From: JAPLJM01 sp963708515
Lineage (GTDB): Bacteria; Desulfobacterota; Syntrophia; Syntrophales; Fen-1087
DNA: 64,000 nt
Reading direction: 5' to 3'
NCBI GenBank assembly: GCA_963708515.1
Contig: CAVPSX010000022.1
Coordinates: 1 to 64,000 of the forward strand
The notes beneath the pieces were generated by a model. It searched no databases and was not told where the DNA came from. It saw nothing but the letters and a program-made list of their open reading frames with translations. A program made the position numbers and the translations under genes. This document shows positions 44,936 through 54,635 of this stretch, piece after piece. Every line of letters starts with the position of its first letter. The first letter of the stretch is position 1.

Positions 44936-46384
44936 ATGGCTTTAAAGACGGCAAATGAGTTTCTGGACACCATTAAAAAGATGAAGCCCCGTGTTTATAT
45001 CGGCGGGAAATGGGTGAAGAACCTGCTCGACAATCCCGTCACGCGTTCCATGGTCATGGCCAATGCGGCGATCTACGGTCTGGCGGAGGATCCGGATAAT
45101 AAAGGGGTGATGGTGGCGACGTCCCACCTGACAGGGGAGCCGATCAACCGCAACCTCAATGTTGCACGGAACATCCACGACCTGGATATGCGCCAGGAGA
45201 TGGCCCTCCTGACGAGCCAGACCGTGGGAACCTGCAACTACCGCTGTGTCGGCTGCGACGCCTTGAACAGCCTTGCCGCCACGACATGGGAAATGGACCG
45301 CGACCTGGGCACGAAGTACAATGAACGGTTCAACAAGTGGCTAGCCTATGCCCAGGCCAACGACCTGGCCGTTTCGGGCGCCATCACCGACGCCAAGGGG
45401 GACCGCAAGAAGAGGCCCACCCAGCAGGACGAAATCGACTCCTTTGTCCACCTCGATGAAAAACGTGACGACGGTATCGTGGTCAGCGGGATCAAGGTGA
45501 GCCAGAGCGGCGCCATCGGCTCCCATGAAACGCTCGTGCTTCCGGGCGGCGGGCTGAAAGAAGACGAAGGTCAGTTCGCGCTGGCCTTCGCCGTGCAGAA
45601 CAGCGTTCCGGGGCTGACCTACATCTGCCAGTACAATGCCTACTCGGCGGAGCGGGAGATGTGCGGCGACGAATCGGAACTCGGGAATCCCATCTACGGG
45701 CAGCGGGAAACATCCACGATGGTTTTCGACAAGGTTTTCATCCCCTGGGACCGCGTATTCCTCTGCGGTGAGACCAAGTACTGCGGGAAACTGGTCACGC
45801 GGTTTGCCAAGGCCCACCGCATGAACTGCGGCGGCGCCTGCAAGGTGGGATTCGCCGACCTGATCATCGGCGGGACGATGTTGGCCGCCGAATACATCGG
45901 TGTGGAAAAGGTTCCTCACATCCAGGAGAAGATCATCGACATGGTCCGCCTGAGCGAGACGTCCCATGCCTGCGCGATCGCGGCGGCCATGAAGGGACGC
46001 GAGGAACCTAAGGGATCGGGCGTCTATCTGCCGGATGACCTCTTCGGCAACGCCGCCAAACTCAATATCGCCCACGGATTCTGGGAAATCATCAAGAATG
46101 CCGGGGATATCGGCGGTGGTCTCGTAGTGACGATGCCGAGGCTCAAGGACCTCGAGGACCCGGAGGTCGGTCCGGCGCTCAAGAAGGCCTTCTCGGCTGC
46201 GGCCCCGGCGGCCAAGCGGCTCAAGGTCGCCAAGTTCCTGCAGCACTGGTCGGCCGGTCTGCACGGCGCGGGGACCTGGCACGGCGCCGGCGCCCCCCAG
46301 ACCCAGCGATTCATGTTCACGGTCCTGACGGACTTTGAAAAAAAGAAAAAGATGGCCAAGAAACTTATGGGAATGAAAGATTAG
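44936..46384 (+). CDS. 4-hydroxybutyryl-CoA dehydratase / vinylacetyl-CoA isomerase family protein
   Basis: A 482-residue enzyme of the 4-hydroxyphenylacetate 3-hydroxylase flavoprotein superfamily, most like AbfD, which dehydrates 4-hydroxybutyryl-CoA to crotonyl-CoA with FAD and a [4Fe-4S] cluster. Cys100 and Cys104 (GTCNYRCVGC) match the AbfD Cys99/Cys103 pair; His294 and Cys302 in AHRMNCGGACKVG match His292/Cys299 with one extra residue. This full cluster set argues against a plain hydroxylase. A strong terminator follows at 46409. The exact substrate is inferred; other 4-hydroxy or unsaturated acyl-CoAs are possible. Confidence 0.87.
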   Translation: MALKTANEFLDTIKKMKPRVYIGGKWVKNLLDNPVTRSMVMANAAIYGLAEDPDNKGVMVATSHLTGEPINRNLNVARNIHDLDMRQEMALLTSQTVGTCNYRCVGCDALNSLAATTWEMDRDLGTKYNERFNKWLAYAQANDLAVSGAITDAKGDRKKRPTQQDEIDSFVHLDEKRDDGIVVSGIKVSQSGAIGSHETLVLPGGGLKEDEGQFALAFAVQNSVPGLTYICQYNAYSAEREMCGDESELGNPIYGQRETSTMVFDKVFIPWDRVFLCGETKYCGKLVTRFAKAHRMNCGGACKVGFADLIIGGTMLAAEYIGVEKVPHIQEKIIDMVRLSETSHACAIAAAMKGREEPKGSGVYLPDDLFGNAAKLNIAHGFWEIIKNAGDIGGGLVVTMPRLKDLEDPEVGPALKKAFSAAAPAAKRLKVAKFLQHWSAGLHGAGTWHGAGAPQTQRFMFTVLTDFEKKKKMAKKLMGMKD

Positions 46385-46408
46385 TAAAGCGCAAAACAGA
46401 CAATGAAG

Positions 46409-46454
46409 AAGCCCCCATGCAGTTCGTTTCACTTGCATGGGGGCTTTGTCTTTT
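46409..46454 (+). terminator. Intrinsic terminator after the dehydratase gene
   Basis: AAGCCCCCATGCA (46409-46421) and TGCATGGGGGCTT (46434-46446) form a 13-bp GC-rich stem with a 12-base loop, followed by TGTCTTTT. It ends the rightward cluster and, being symmetrical, may also stop the leftward MBL transcript. Confidence 0.85.
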
Positions 46455-46558
46455 CTCCATTGCACCTTAATGCCTCAACCTGCAAATTTTATCCGATTTC
46501 ATCTCCGCCATCCACTCAAATCGCTTAACCATTTGATCAGACCGGACGGCCTGACGGC

Positions 46559-47518
46559 CTAAGCCGCAAAGGTCAGTTTTGTGCCGGACATGTTGAGAAT
46601 GAAATGGCCGCCCATTTCCTTTTCCATGTAGGCCGTGGCCTTCCTGCCTGTGCAGTGCGTCGGGATGACATAGGCCGGATCGATCTTCTTGAGTTCATCG
46701 GTGGTTCGGTCGATAATATGTTCAAAAAGCGGCCCCGTCAGGTGAAAACCGCCCATCACCGCATACACCTTTTCAATCCCCGTCGCCTCCCGGGCGTAGA
46801 GCGCCGTGTTGACGATGCCGGAATGGGCGCACCCCGACAGGACGACCAGTCCCTTGCCCTTGACATTCATCACCAGCGACGTGTCGTCCTCGATGGGATC
46901 CCATTTCTCTTCGCCCTTTTCCTGATAATGGGCGATGGGGAAGCCCTTCTCGAAATCCGTTTTCTGTGGAATCTCCCCGAGGAACAGGACATCGCCGTCC
47001 AGTAGCGGCAGCGGCTCTGTGGTTTCCACGAGTTTCATGCCCGTGGCGGCCACCGCTTCCCGGGTCAGGGACGGCAGATTAATCTTCAAGGTTTCTGATA
47101 ACTTCAAATAACGGGGCGCCCGGAAGATGGCCGGATGGGCCACGACGGGGATGCCCTTGTTGGGAATCGCCGCCGTCATGGCTGCGAAACCACCCGTGTG
47201 ATCCATGTGTCCGTGGGAAAGGGCGATTGTTTCTATCTCCGCCAGATCAACACCAAGTGCATTTGCATTATAAGCCGCCCCGATTTCGGAAAATCCCGTA
47301 TCGAACAGCAGCGTGTGCGTTTTTCCATCGGTCGTCGTCCTGACAAGCGCCGAAAAACCGTGTTCCGACAGAATGGATCTCCGGTACTGGCCGTCCTTCA
47401 GGGGCAGGGCCCGCTGGACAATCGCATTGTTGTCCATGGCCATTAGATCGATATAGTTGTCCTGCAGCGTCAGAATCTCTACTTTATCAATTTCGTTGAT
47501 CCGGATGGGTGCTTGCAT
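46559..47518 (-). CDS. MBL-fold metallo-hydrolase, COG1237-like
   Basis: About 319 residues from the ATG at 47518 (AGGAGAAAGCA before it; an upstream start at 47551 lacks support). The metal-binding motif is LSHGHMDHTGGF (~residue 95). LLFDTGFSEIGAAYNA, VVLSGCAHSGIVNTAL and VIPTHCTGRKA match the COG1237 group related to dihydropterin-6-yl-methyl-ribofuranosylaminobenzene phosphate synthase. The substrate is unknown. It is preceded leftward by the HdrD-like and thiolase genes but a 87-base gap separates it. Confidence 0.85.
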   Translation of the reverse strand: MQAPIRINEIDKVEILTLQDNYIDLMAMDNNAIVQRALPLKDGQYRRSILSEHGFSALVRTTTDGKTHTLLFDTGFSEIGAAYNANALGVDLAEIETIALSHGHMDHTGGFAAMTAAIPNKGIPVVAHPAIFRAPRYLKLSETLKINLPSLTREAVAATGMKLVETTEPLPLLDGDVLFLGEIPQKTDFEKGFPIAHYQEKGEEKWDPIEDDTSLVMNVKGKGLVVLSGCAHSGIVNTALYAREATGIEKVYAVMGGFHLTGPLFEHIIDRTTDELKKIDPAYVIPTHCTGRKATAYMEKEMGGHFILNMSGTKLTFAA

Positions 47519-47605
47519 TGCTTTCTCCTTATGGTCAATGGTTCCATTCAATAAATTTCTTTTCCAGGTCCGCTGATGGATGAAGATCAGGGGGAATGAA
47601 CGTAA

Positions 47606-48631
47606 TTACAGCGGCTTGTCCTCAGGCAGCGTTTCGCCGATGGCCAGGCGGCAGAGGTCGCTGACCATAAGATTGGTCAAGCCCGCCTCCTTTGCCTTCT
47701 TGCCCAGGGTCCGGTAGCACATGGGACACAGATAGACCATCGCCTCGGCGCCGGAATCCTTTGCATCCGCGATGTTTTTCTCCTGGAAGGGTGCGAAGTT
47801 CTTCCCCCTGGGGAAAAGCTTCAGGTTCGGTCCCGCCAGCTCCACGCCGCAGCAAATGGCGCTAACGTCGTCGTACTGTCTTTTGACCCGCTCCACGCCG
47901 ATCATCTCGAAGATTTCGTTCAGCAGGGGGTCTTTTTCCGGGGTGTAGCGGGAAGCGCAGGGCCGCTGATAGGCGACTTTCATGTTGAGTTTCTTAATAT
48001 CGCGCTTGTGCTCTTTCAGATAGTCCCGCAAGTGCTCGAAAATTGATACAGGCCGGAAGGGGAGCTGAATGCCATATTCCGGTGCGACGCCCTTGAGCAC
48101 GGCGTAACAGTCGTCATGGACCACGACGATCTCCTTCGCCCCCGATTTGGCCAGATTGTCCACCATTCCCTGCAGACGGTCCCGCAGGATGGATTCGTCT
48201 CCCATGTGGGCAAACAGGACATTACAGAAATAGTGGCGTCCCTTCAGCAGCGGCAGCCCCTCGAAGAGCTTTCCCTGGATGGCCCAGGGCATGCTGCCCT
48301 CCATGACGCACAGGGACATGGCCCGATCCGCCTTCGGCACGGCCTTCGGTTCTCCCTCAGACTTGAAACGTTCCGCCATCGAGGCGCGCAGGGCCGGATC
48401 GGTAAAATCCCCGGCCGCTTCCATTTTGCCCAGGATCAGATCAAAGGGGCGCGCGTCCTTCGGGCAGTATTCGTTGCAGGCAACACAGGTGACGCAATCG
48501 TACAGCCAGTCCACCTTTTCTCCCTGGACGAGCTTCCTGAACGCCTCACCGCCGCTTTTCTGATCAAAGGGCAGATAATGGCACCGGGCCAGACAATCTC
48601 CGCAAAAATCGCATCGCTCTTCGTGAAACAT
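47606..48631 (-). CDS. HdrD-like iron-sulfur protein with CCG domains
   Basis: A 341-residue (Fe-S)-binding protein. The N-terminus has two [4Fe-4S] motifs, C7-x2-C10-x2-C13-x3-C17 and C46-x2-C49-x2-C52-x3-CP. The C-terminal half has CCG-type cysteine sets, including CASRYTPEKDP, SAICCGVELAG and YLCPMCYRTLG, as in heterodisulfide reductase HdrD or glycolate/lactate oxidase subunits. It could move electrons between a dehydrogenase or flavoprotein and a quinone or disulfide. It follows the thiolase by 15 bases, suggesting an acyl-CoA pathway role. Confidence 0.87.
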   Translation of the reverse strand: MFHEERCDFCGDCLARCHYLPFDQKSGGEAFRKLVQGEKVDWLYDCVTCVACNEYCPKDARPFDLILGKMEAAGDFTDPALRASMAERFKSEGEPKAVPKADRAMSLCVMEGSMPWAIQGKLFEGLPLLKGRHYFCNVLFAHMGDESILRDRLQGMVDNLAKSGAKEIVVVHDDCYAVLKGVAPEYGIQLPFRPVSIFEHLRDYLKEHKRDIKKLNMKVAYQRPCASRYTPEKDPLLNEIFEMIGVERVKRQYDDVSAICCGVELAGPNLKLFPRGKNFAPFQEKNIADAKDSGAEAMVYLCPMCYRTLGKKAKEAGLTNLMVSDLCRLAIGETLPEDKPL

Positions 48632-48646
48632 GAATACCTCCTTCTG

Positions 48647-49864
48647 TCAGACCCTGAGGATGACGGCCTCACCCTGTGCAAGCCCTCCGCAGATCGCTGC
48701 GACGCCATACCCGCCGCCCCTTCGCTGGAGCTCGTAGGCAAGGGTCATGGTAATCCGGCCGGCGCTTGCCCCGACAGGATGGCCGAGGGCGATGGCCCCG
48801 CCGTTCACGTTTGTTTTATCCCGGATCGCCTTCCATTTTTTTTCGTCTCCGTCCGCAAGGATCTTCGTTGAGACGAGCGGTACGGCGGCAAAGGCCTCGT
48901 TGATCTCGATCAGATTCATATCGTCGATCGTCAGGCCGGCTTTGCCGAGGGCCTTCTGGATGGTGTAAGCCGGGATCACGGCGATCCTGCGGGGGTCCGT
49001 TGCGGAAGATACGATGGCCACCACCGTTGCCAGCGGCTTGAGTCCCTTCTTCGCCGCCTGCTCCCGCGTCATGAGGAGAATCGCGCTTGAGCCCGCGCTG
49101 ATGGGGGGCGCGTTGCCCGGCGTGACGGTGGGGCTTCCGTAAACCGTCTTGAGCTTTGCGAGCGCCTCGACGCTGGACTTGCGCGGGGATTCGTCTTTGT
49201 CGATGATGATGGGATCGCCCTTCTTTTGGGGGATCACGATCGGCGTCAATTCCTCCCCGACCTTCAACTTCCCTTCGGCATAGGCCTTCAGGCACAACTC
49301 CTGGCTCCTGGCGGCCCATTCGTCCTGCATTTCGCGGGTTACGCCGTATTCGACGGCCACCTCTCCCGCGTCCAGCGCCACGGGGTTGAAGCCCTTTGCA
49401 GTGTAGCCGAGCTCAAAGAGCCCGTCGATGAGCTTGATATGGCCGATCCTCACGCCCTGTCTCAATCCCGGCGCCAGGTGGGGCATCCGGGGCATGTTCT
49501 CGGAGCCCACGGACATGACCGTTTTGGAGATTCCGGCCATCATGGAGACCGCCCCGAGCCTCAGGGTGGTCAATGACGAACAACAGGCCCGGTCAAGGGT
49601 GACCGAGATGTTATCCGCCGGAAAACCTGCCAGCAATGTCGCCTGCCTTGCCGGCACATCGGTCTCGAGGGCGACTTCAGCAAGGACGCAGCTTCCGTAA
49701 TAGATCTCGTCCACTTCCTCCGGTTTCACGCCGACCCGGTTGATGACCTCTTTCATGACCACCATGCCGAGATCGATGCTGGGGATTGCGGCCATGGCCG
49801 AATCAAACCGGCTGAAAGGCGTCCGGACGGCACTGACAATGACGATATCGTTTCTATTTTCCAT
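48647..49864 (-). CDS. Acetyl-CoA acetyltransferase (thiolase)
   Basis: A 405-residue thiolase that condenses or cleaves beta-ketoacyl-CoA. The nucleophile is Cys94 in LDRACCSSL, an atypical context (usually NxxCxSG). NEAFAAVPL, NGGAIALGHPVGASAGRI with the catalytic His and the C-terminal Cys in AAICGGLAQGEAVIL are present; the usual CxGxGxG is CGGLAQG. With HdrD-like protein and 4-hydroxybutyryl-CoA dehydratase it suggests C4 acyl-CoA conversion. Confidence 0.92.
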   Translation of the reverse strand: MENRNDIVIVSAVRTPFSRFDSAMAAIPSIDLGMVVMKEVINRVGVKPEEVDEIYYGSCVLAEVALETDVPARQATLLAGFPADNISVTLDRACCSSLTTLRLGAVSMMAGISKTVMSVGSENMPRMPHLAPGLRQGVRIGHIKLIDGLFELGYTAKGFNPVALDAGEVAVEYGVTREMQDEWAARSQELCLKAYAEGKLKVGEELTPIVIPQKKGDPIIIDKDESPRKSSVEALAKLKTVYGSPTVTPGNAPPISAGSSAILLMTREQAAKKGLKPLATVVAIVSSATDPRRIAVIPAYTIQKALGKAGLTIDDMNLIEINEAFAAVPLVSTKILADGDEKKWKAIRDKTNVNGGAIALGHPVGASAGRITMTLAYELQRRGGGYGVAAICGGLAQGEAVILRV

Positions 49865-49891
49865 TTTCTCAACTCCTTCAAGTTTTGGTTG

Positions 49892-51781
49892 TTATGTATC
49901 TTTTTTCTGTTTCGCCTGCAATTCCATCTTTTTGGCGAAGATCAGGATGGCGGTCAGGGCGGACTGGGTCATGCCGGGGATGCGCTGGGCCTGTCCGATC
50001 GTCGCGGGCTCGATGCGGGCGAGCTTCATTTTCAGCTCATTGGACAGGCTCGGAATGGCCTCGTAATCGATGCCGGCAGGAATCTTCGCGGCTTCCAGCG
50101 TCTTCATTTTCTGGACCGCCTCGCGCTGGCGCTTGATGTACCCTTCGTACCTGGCCTCGATTTCAATCTGCTTTTTGACCATCCTGGTCCGTAATCGGCG
50201 CCCAGCCTGCAAAGGGTTTCAGGTCGTCATAGGCCACCTCTTCCCGCTTCAGGAGCTGAAAAAGCGTCACGGGATTCCTAATCGGCGCCGTGCCGATCTC
50301 TTGGAGCGTCCGGTTGACGTCGTCAACGGGATAGATCCGGGTTGCATGCAGGCTGTTCCAGCCCATCGCGGATCCGGCGGATCCTGTCTTTCAAGTGTTC
50401 ATGGGCGTCGTCAGGAATGAGGCCCAGTGCATGCCCTTTGCCCATCAGGCGGATCAGGGCGTTGTCTTCCCGCAGGATCAGCCGGTATTCGGCCCGGGAG
50501 GTAAACATCCGGTAGGGCTCGTCGACGCCCCGCGTCACGAGATCGTCGATCATGACGGCGATATAGGCGTCGGAACGATCCAGAACAAAGGGCGGTCTGC
50601 CTTGGACGGCCAGGGCCGCATTGACGCCCGCCCAGAGCCCCTGGGCAGCGGCCTCTTCGTAGCCGGAGGTCCCGTTGATCTGACCGGCCAGGTAAAGCCC
50701 CGTTATCTTTTTTGTTTCCAGTGTCTGACGGAGCTGGGTGGGCTGGACGAAATCATATTCGATGGCATAGGCGCTGCGCATGATCTCCGCCTGCTCCAGG
50801 CCGGGGACGCTGTGGACAATTCGTTCCTGCAGTTCCGGCGGCATGCTGTTGCCCAGACCCTTGGCGTAGATTTCTTCCGTGTCCAGCCCTTCGAATTCGA
50901 GCACGACAGGATGCCTTTCCTTATCGGCAAAGCGCACCACTTTGTCTTCGAGGGAGGGACAGTAGCGGGCGCTGATTCCCTGGATGGCGCCGGAATACAG
51001 GGGGGACAGGCGGATGTTTTCACCGATCAGCCGGTGGGTTTCCGCGGTGGTATAACTGAAATAGGAGGGCAGACGTTCTTCCCGCAACGCTTGCGTCCGC
51101 CAGGAAAAGGGCTCCGGATCGGGATCGCTGTCCTGGCGCTCCAGAACGGAGAAGTCAATCGTGGAGGCCTTGAGCCTCGGCGGCGTGCCGGTCTTCATGC
51201 GCCCCATTTCAAAACCCAGCGACCGCAGGGACTCTGCCAGTTCCAACGAGGCCATTTCGCCGGCCCGACCGGCCGGATGACTGGCTGTGCCGATGTGGAT
51301 CAGGCCGTTCAGGAAGGTCCCCGTGGTGATGATCACCGCCTTGCCGCCGAAAAAGAGGCCGGTCTGATCCACGACGCCGGTGATTGTATCTCCTTCGACA
51401 ATCAGCCCGGTCACGAGGCCCTGCCTCAGATGGAGGTGCTTTTCCTTCTCCACGACGGACTTTCATGGCCAGGCGATAGAGCTGCTTGTCACACTGAAAC
51501 CGGGAGGATTGCACGGCCGGCCCCTTGGAGGCGTTGAGCAGGCGGAAATGAACGGCCGTCAGATCGGCGATGCGGCCCATCTCTCCGCCCAGGGCGTCCA
51601 CTTCCTTTACAAGCTGGCCCTTGGCCAGGCCGCCGATGGCGGGATTGCAGGACATCAGGGCCACGGAATCCAGGTTTATATTGAACAGAAGCGTTTCACA
51701 GCCCATGCGCGCCGCGGCCAGGGCCGCTTCACAGCCCGCATGGCCGCCGCCGACGACAATAACATCGTAATGATTGTGCAA
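49892..51781 (-). pseudogene. mnmG: tRNA uridine-5-carboxymethylaminomethyl modification enzyme MnmG, three frameshifts
   Basis: MnmG (GidA), the FAD enzyme that with MnmE modifies U34 of certain tRNAs. The start is a TTG at 51781 (HNHYDVIVVGGGHAGCEAALAA), 8 bases after GGAGG. Family parts in order: SCNPAIGGLAKGQLVKEVDA, TGTFLNGLIHIG, MKTGTPPRL, QINGTSGYEEAAAQGL, DDLVTRGVDEPYRMFTSRAE, and the C-terminal EARYEGYIKRQ. Frame changes near 51461, 50358 and 50180 split it; total length (630 codons) is normal, so one-base errors are likely. Confidence 0.88.
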
Positions 51782-51878
51782 AATCGGATCCTCCGGGCGC
51801 CTTCCCTGGAAATGCTTGCAGTCGTGGCGGTAATTTAATAGTATTGACGGGGAAAAAACAACAGAAAAAGAGGCCGTC

Positions 51879-52823
51879 TTGGAAAAACCGGCGTTCTGGA
51901 ACAACACGAAAAGATATTATGACCTGAAAAGCTACTGGCGCAACCTGTTTGGCGGCCGGGTCTATAAGCTGCCCATCGACGCCGGGTTTACCTGCCCCAA
52001 CCGGGACGGCACGGTGGCCGCGGGCGGCTGCATCTATTGTGACGGCACGCGGGTCAAGGCTGCGCCAGGCGGGGCCGCTTCCCCCTGTTTCGGAACAGAT
52101 TGCAAGGGGTCAGGCCTATTACCGAAAACACCGCCGAGCCGTCAAATTCATTGCCTATTTTCAGACCTTTACGAGCACGTACGGTCCGCTGGACCACCTG
52201 AAGCGCCTCTATGACGAGGCCCTGGCGCAGCAGGACGTCATCGGCCTTTCCGTGGGGACGCGTCCCGATTGTGTTCCCGATCCCGTGATTGGGCTGCTTG
52301 AGGGATATGCGCAGAAACAGCATGTCTGGCTGGAGTTCGGCCTGCAGTCCATGCATGACAGGACTTTGAATCTGATCAACCGCGGGCATTCCCGGGCAAT
52401 TTTTGTGGATGCCGTGCAGCGGGCCGCCGGGAAAGGAATACATATCTGCGTCCACATCATCGTCGGGCTGCCGGGCGAATCGCGGCAGGAAATTCTTAGA
52501 CGGCGCGGTTTCTTGCCGCGCTTCCGATCCAGGGAATCAAAATTCACGCACTTTTGGTGCTGCGCGGAACCGCCCTGGGGAAGCATTACGAAGACGGCCT
52601 GATCGCCATGATGACCCGGGAGGAGTATGTTCATACAGTCTGCGATATCCTGGAAATCCTGCCCCCGGAGATGGTTATCCAGCGCCTGACAGCGGACGGC
52701 TACCGCGACATATTTCTGGCGCCGCAATGGGCGGCCAATAAAATGGAGGTGCTAAACGCCATTGATCGTGAACTGGAGCGGCGCGGGACCTGGCAGGGGC
52801 GCCATGCGGGGGGCGTTTTGTGA
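51879..52823 (+). pseudogene. Radical SAM protein of the TIGR01212/YhcC type, two frameshifts
   Basis: An uncharacterised radical SAM enzyme. Start is TTG at 51879. The cluster region is KLPIDAGFTCPNRDGTVAAG then GCIYCDG. After a shift near 52085: SEQIARGQAYYRKH, KFIAYFQTFTSTYGPL, GLSVGTRPDCVPD, WLEFGLQSMHDRTL; after another near 52500: GIKIHALLVLRGTALG, MTREEYVHTVCDILE and VIQRLTADGYRDIFLAPQW. All family blocks are present in order, so the gene is otherwise complete (~314 codons). The function of YhcC is unknown. Confidence 0.82.
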
Positions 52824-52871
52824 GCTCTGAGCATGGGGCCGAGCAAGGCCTTGTTGATAGGATAGAAGACT

Positions 52872-52910
52872 GGTAAATGGGGACAGATTTGAAATCTGTC
52901 CCCATTTACC
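52872..52910. repeat. 39-bp perfect palindrome (GGGGACAG...CTGTCCCC)
   Basis: Two 19-base arms, GGTAAATGGGGACAGATTT and its complement, surround a single G. This motif family is widespread between genes in deltaproteobacteria and is often linked to REP-associated transposases, none of which is here. It may also serve as a terminator hairpin for the upstream radical SAM gene. Confidence 0.75.
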
Positions 52911-52936
52911 CAAAAAGCCTTTTTTATGATATGAGA

Positions 52937-53094
52937 GCTTTGCATAACCGCTGAAAAATTGTTCGTAAGTGGCGAATGAAAGATTTTTCGCATTTCCATA
53001 AATTAGAATAACTTATTGATTTTAAAAATATTCAGTCTTTATAATATTTTATGCGAAAAAGATTTTGAGCCGCGGCGAAGCCATTTTTCAAAGG
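52937..53094 (+). repeat. MITE-like repeat, copy B
   Basis: A 158-bp copy of the same length as copy A. The ends match closely (GCTTTGCATAACCGCTGAAA on the left; GAAAAAGATTTTGAGCCGCG and CCATTTTTCAAAGG on the right), while the AT-rich core differs. It ends 10 bases before a parS site and 42 bases before hisH, in a 313-base gap that also holds the 39-bp palindrome. Confidence 0.82.
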
Positions 53095-53104
53095 TCTCGA
53101 TATA

Positions 53105-53120
53105 TGTTTCACGTGAAACA
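53105..53120. promoter_or_regulatory. parS site 1
   Basis: The 16 bases TGTTTCACGTGAAACA are the consensus, fully palindromic ParB-binding site. It lies between the MITE-like element and hisH, about 24 kb from parB. Such sites nucleate ParB and condensin loading near the origin. Confidence 0.93.
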
Positions 53121-53136
53121 AAGGAAAGATAAAAAA

Positions 53137-53772
53137 ATGATAGCCATCGTTGATTATCGCGCCGGGAACCTGACCAGCGTTGCCCGGGCGCTGCATTACC
53201 TGAACCAGCCCTATCGGATTACGGCAGATCCGGAAGTCCTGCAACAGGCCAGTCACGTGATTTTTCCGGGCGTCGGTGCGGCCGGTGAGGCTATGGCATA
53301 TCTGCGGCAAACCGGCCTGGATCGGCAGATTCGCAGCCTTGTCGCCGCCGGGAAGCCGCTGCTCGGGATCTGCCTGGGCACACAGGTGATCTTTGAGTAC
53401 AGCGAGGAAAACGATACATCCTGCCTGGGGATCGTTCCGGGTTCAGTCCGCATGTTTCCCCACAATCTGCAGCTGGAGGACAGGCCGCTGAAAATTCCCC
53501 ACATGGGCTGGAATGAAGTCGCCTTTACGAAACCCCATCCCGTGTTCAAGGAGGTCGAGCAGGGGGCCGCCTTTTATTTTGTGCATTCCTACTACCCGGC
53601 GCCGGCCGACCCCGCGTGGATTCTCGGCTCGACCGACTATGGTATGCGTTTCTGTTCAGCCATCGCCCGTAAAAACCTTGTGGCGGTGCAATTTCACCCG
53701 GAGAAAAGCGGGCGCCCGGGTCTGCGGATTTTAGAGAATTTCTGCCGCTGGGGAGGCCGGGATGCTGAGTAA
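53137..53772 (+). CDS. hisH: Imidazole glycerol phosphate synthase subunit HisH
   Basis: A 211-residue class I glutamine amidotransferase that delivers ammonia to HisF in histidine synthesis. The ATG at 53137 follows AAAGGAAAGAT; a longer frame to 53065 would translate the parS site. It has MIAIVDYRAGNLTSVARAL, FPGVGAAGEAM, LLGICLGTQ with nucleophile Cys79 and the late VQFHPEKSG His-Glu pair. The C-terminus overlaps hisF by 11 bases. Other his genes are not here. Confidence 0.95.
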   Translation: MIAIVDYRAGNLTSVARALHYLNQPYRITADPEVLQQASHVIFPGVGAAGEAMAYLRQTGLDRQIRSLVAAGKPLLGICLGTQVIFEYSEENDTSCLGIVPGSVRMFPHNLQLEDRPLKIPHMGWNEVAFTKPHPVFKEVEQGAAFYFVHSYYPAPADPAWILGSTDYGMRFCSAIARKNLVAVQFHPEKSGRPGLRILENFCRWGGRDAE

Positions 53773-54541
53773 AAGAATCATTCCCTGCCTGGATGTGCGC
53801 AACGGGCTGCTGACCAAGGGCATAAAATTTCAGGGGAATGTTGATATCGGCGATCCGGTGGAGGCGGCCCGGGCCTACTATGAGCAGGGCGCCGACGAGA
53901 TCGTTTTTTATGATATCACCGCGTCTTCCGATGGCCGCGCCATCATGATCGATGTGGTGAAGCGCGTTGCGGAGACGATTTTTATTCCCTTCTCGGTAGG
54001 CGGCGGAATCCGCACCGTGGAAGACATGCGCAGCGTGATCCTCGCCGGCGCCGAGAAAGTGAGCATCAACACGGAGGCGGTGCTCAATCCGCTGCTCATC
54101 GCCGACGGCGCCAGGGCCTTCGGCAGCCAGTGCATCGTGCTGGGAATGGACGTCAAGAGAGTCGAACACAGTGCTACAATTCCAAGCGGGTATGAAATGG
54201 TCATCCAGGGCGGCCGGACAGACACGGGGATCGACGCCCTGTGGTGGGCGAAGGAAGCCGAGCGTCTGGGCGCCGGGGAAATCTGCCTCAACTCGATCGA
54301 CGCCGACGGGACGCAGGACGGCTATGAAATCGCCCTGACGTCCATGATTTCCGCGAATGTACGGATTCCTGTGATTGCCTCGGGTGGGGCCGGGCGGCCG
54401 GAGCACCTGCTCGATGTGCTGACCCGGGGCCGGGCCGATGCCGCCCTCATCGCCTCGATGGTCCACTATAAAACCCACACGATTCCGGAAATAAAGACAT
54501 TTCTTGACAGGCAGTGCGTTAAAATGAGGATGCAGTGGTGA
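53762..54541 (+). CDS. hisF: Imidazole glycerol phosphate synthase subunit HisF
   Basis: A 259-residue TIM barrel cyclase. Catalytic Asp11 lies in IPCLDVRNG and the second Asp in GMDVKRVEH; GADEIVFYDITASSDGRA, FSVGGGIRTVEDM, GAEKVSINTEAV and VIASGGAGRPEHL are conserved. It forms a complex with HisH. The pair precedes pdxS-pdxT, another glutaminase-synthase pair, with its own promoter. Confidence 0.95.
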   Translation: MLSKRIIPCLDVRNGLLTKGIKFQGNVDIGDPVEAARAYYEQGADEIVFYDITASSDGRAIMIDVVKRVAETIFIPFSVGGGIRTVEDMRSVILAGAEKVSINTEAVLNPLLIADGARAFGSQCIVLGMDVKRVEHSATIPSGYEMVIQGGRTDTGIDALWWAKEAERLGAGEICLNSIDADGTQDGYEIALTSMISANVRIPVIASGGAGRPEHLLDVLTRGRADAALIASMVHYKTHTIPEIKTFLDRQCVKMRMQW

Positions 54542-54567
54542 CTCGCCGCGGGTCTTGATTATTGGGC

Positions 54568-54595
54568 TTGACGTGATATATATTATAGGTATAAA
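54568..54595 (+). promoter_or_regulatory. Promoter for pdxST
   Basis: TTGACG at 54568-54573 and TATAAA at 54590-54595 with a 16-base spacer. The pdxS GTG is ~40 bases downstream after a purine-rich GGGGGGAAAG ribosome site. Confidence 0.65.
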
Positions 54596-54635
54596 AAACC
54601 AACATGAATTTCGGTGAACAGGGGGGAAAGAATCA

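Noticed and set aside
44936..46384. 4-hydroxyphenylacetate 3-monooxygenase
   Set aside because: The four cluster ligands characteristic of the dehydratase branch are present and the setting is anaerobic acyl-CoA metabolism.
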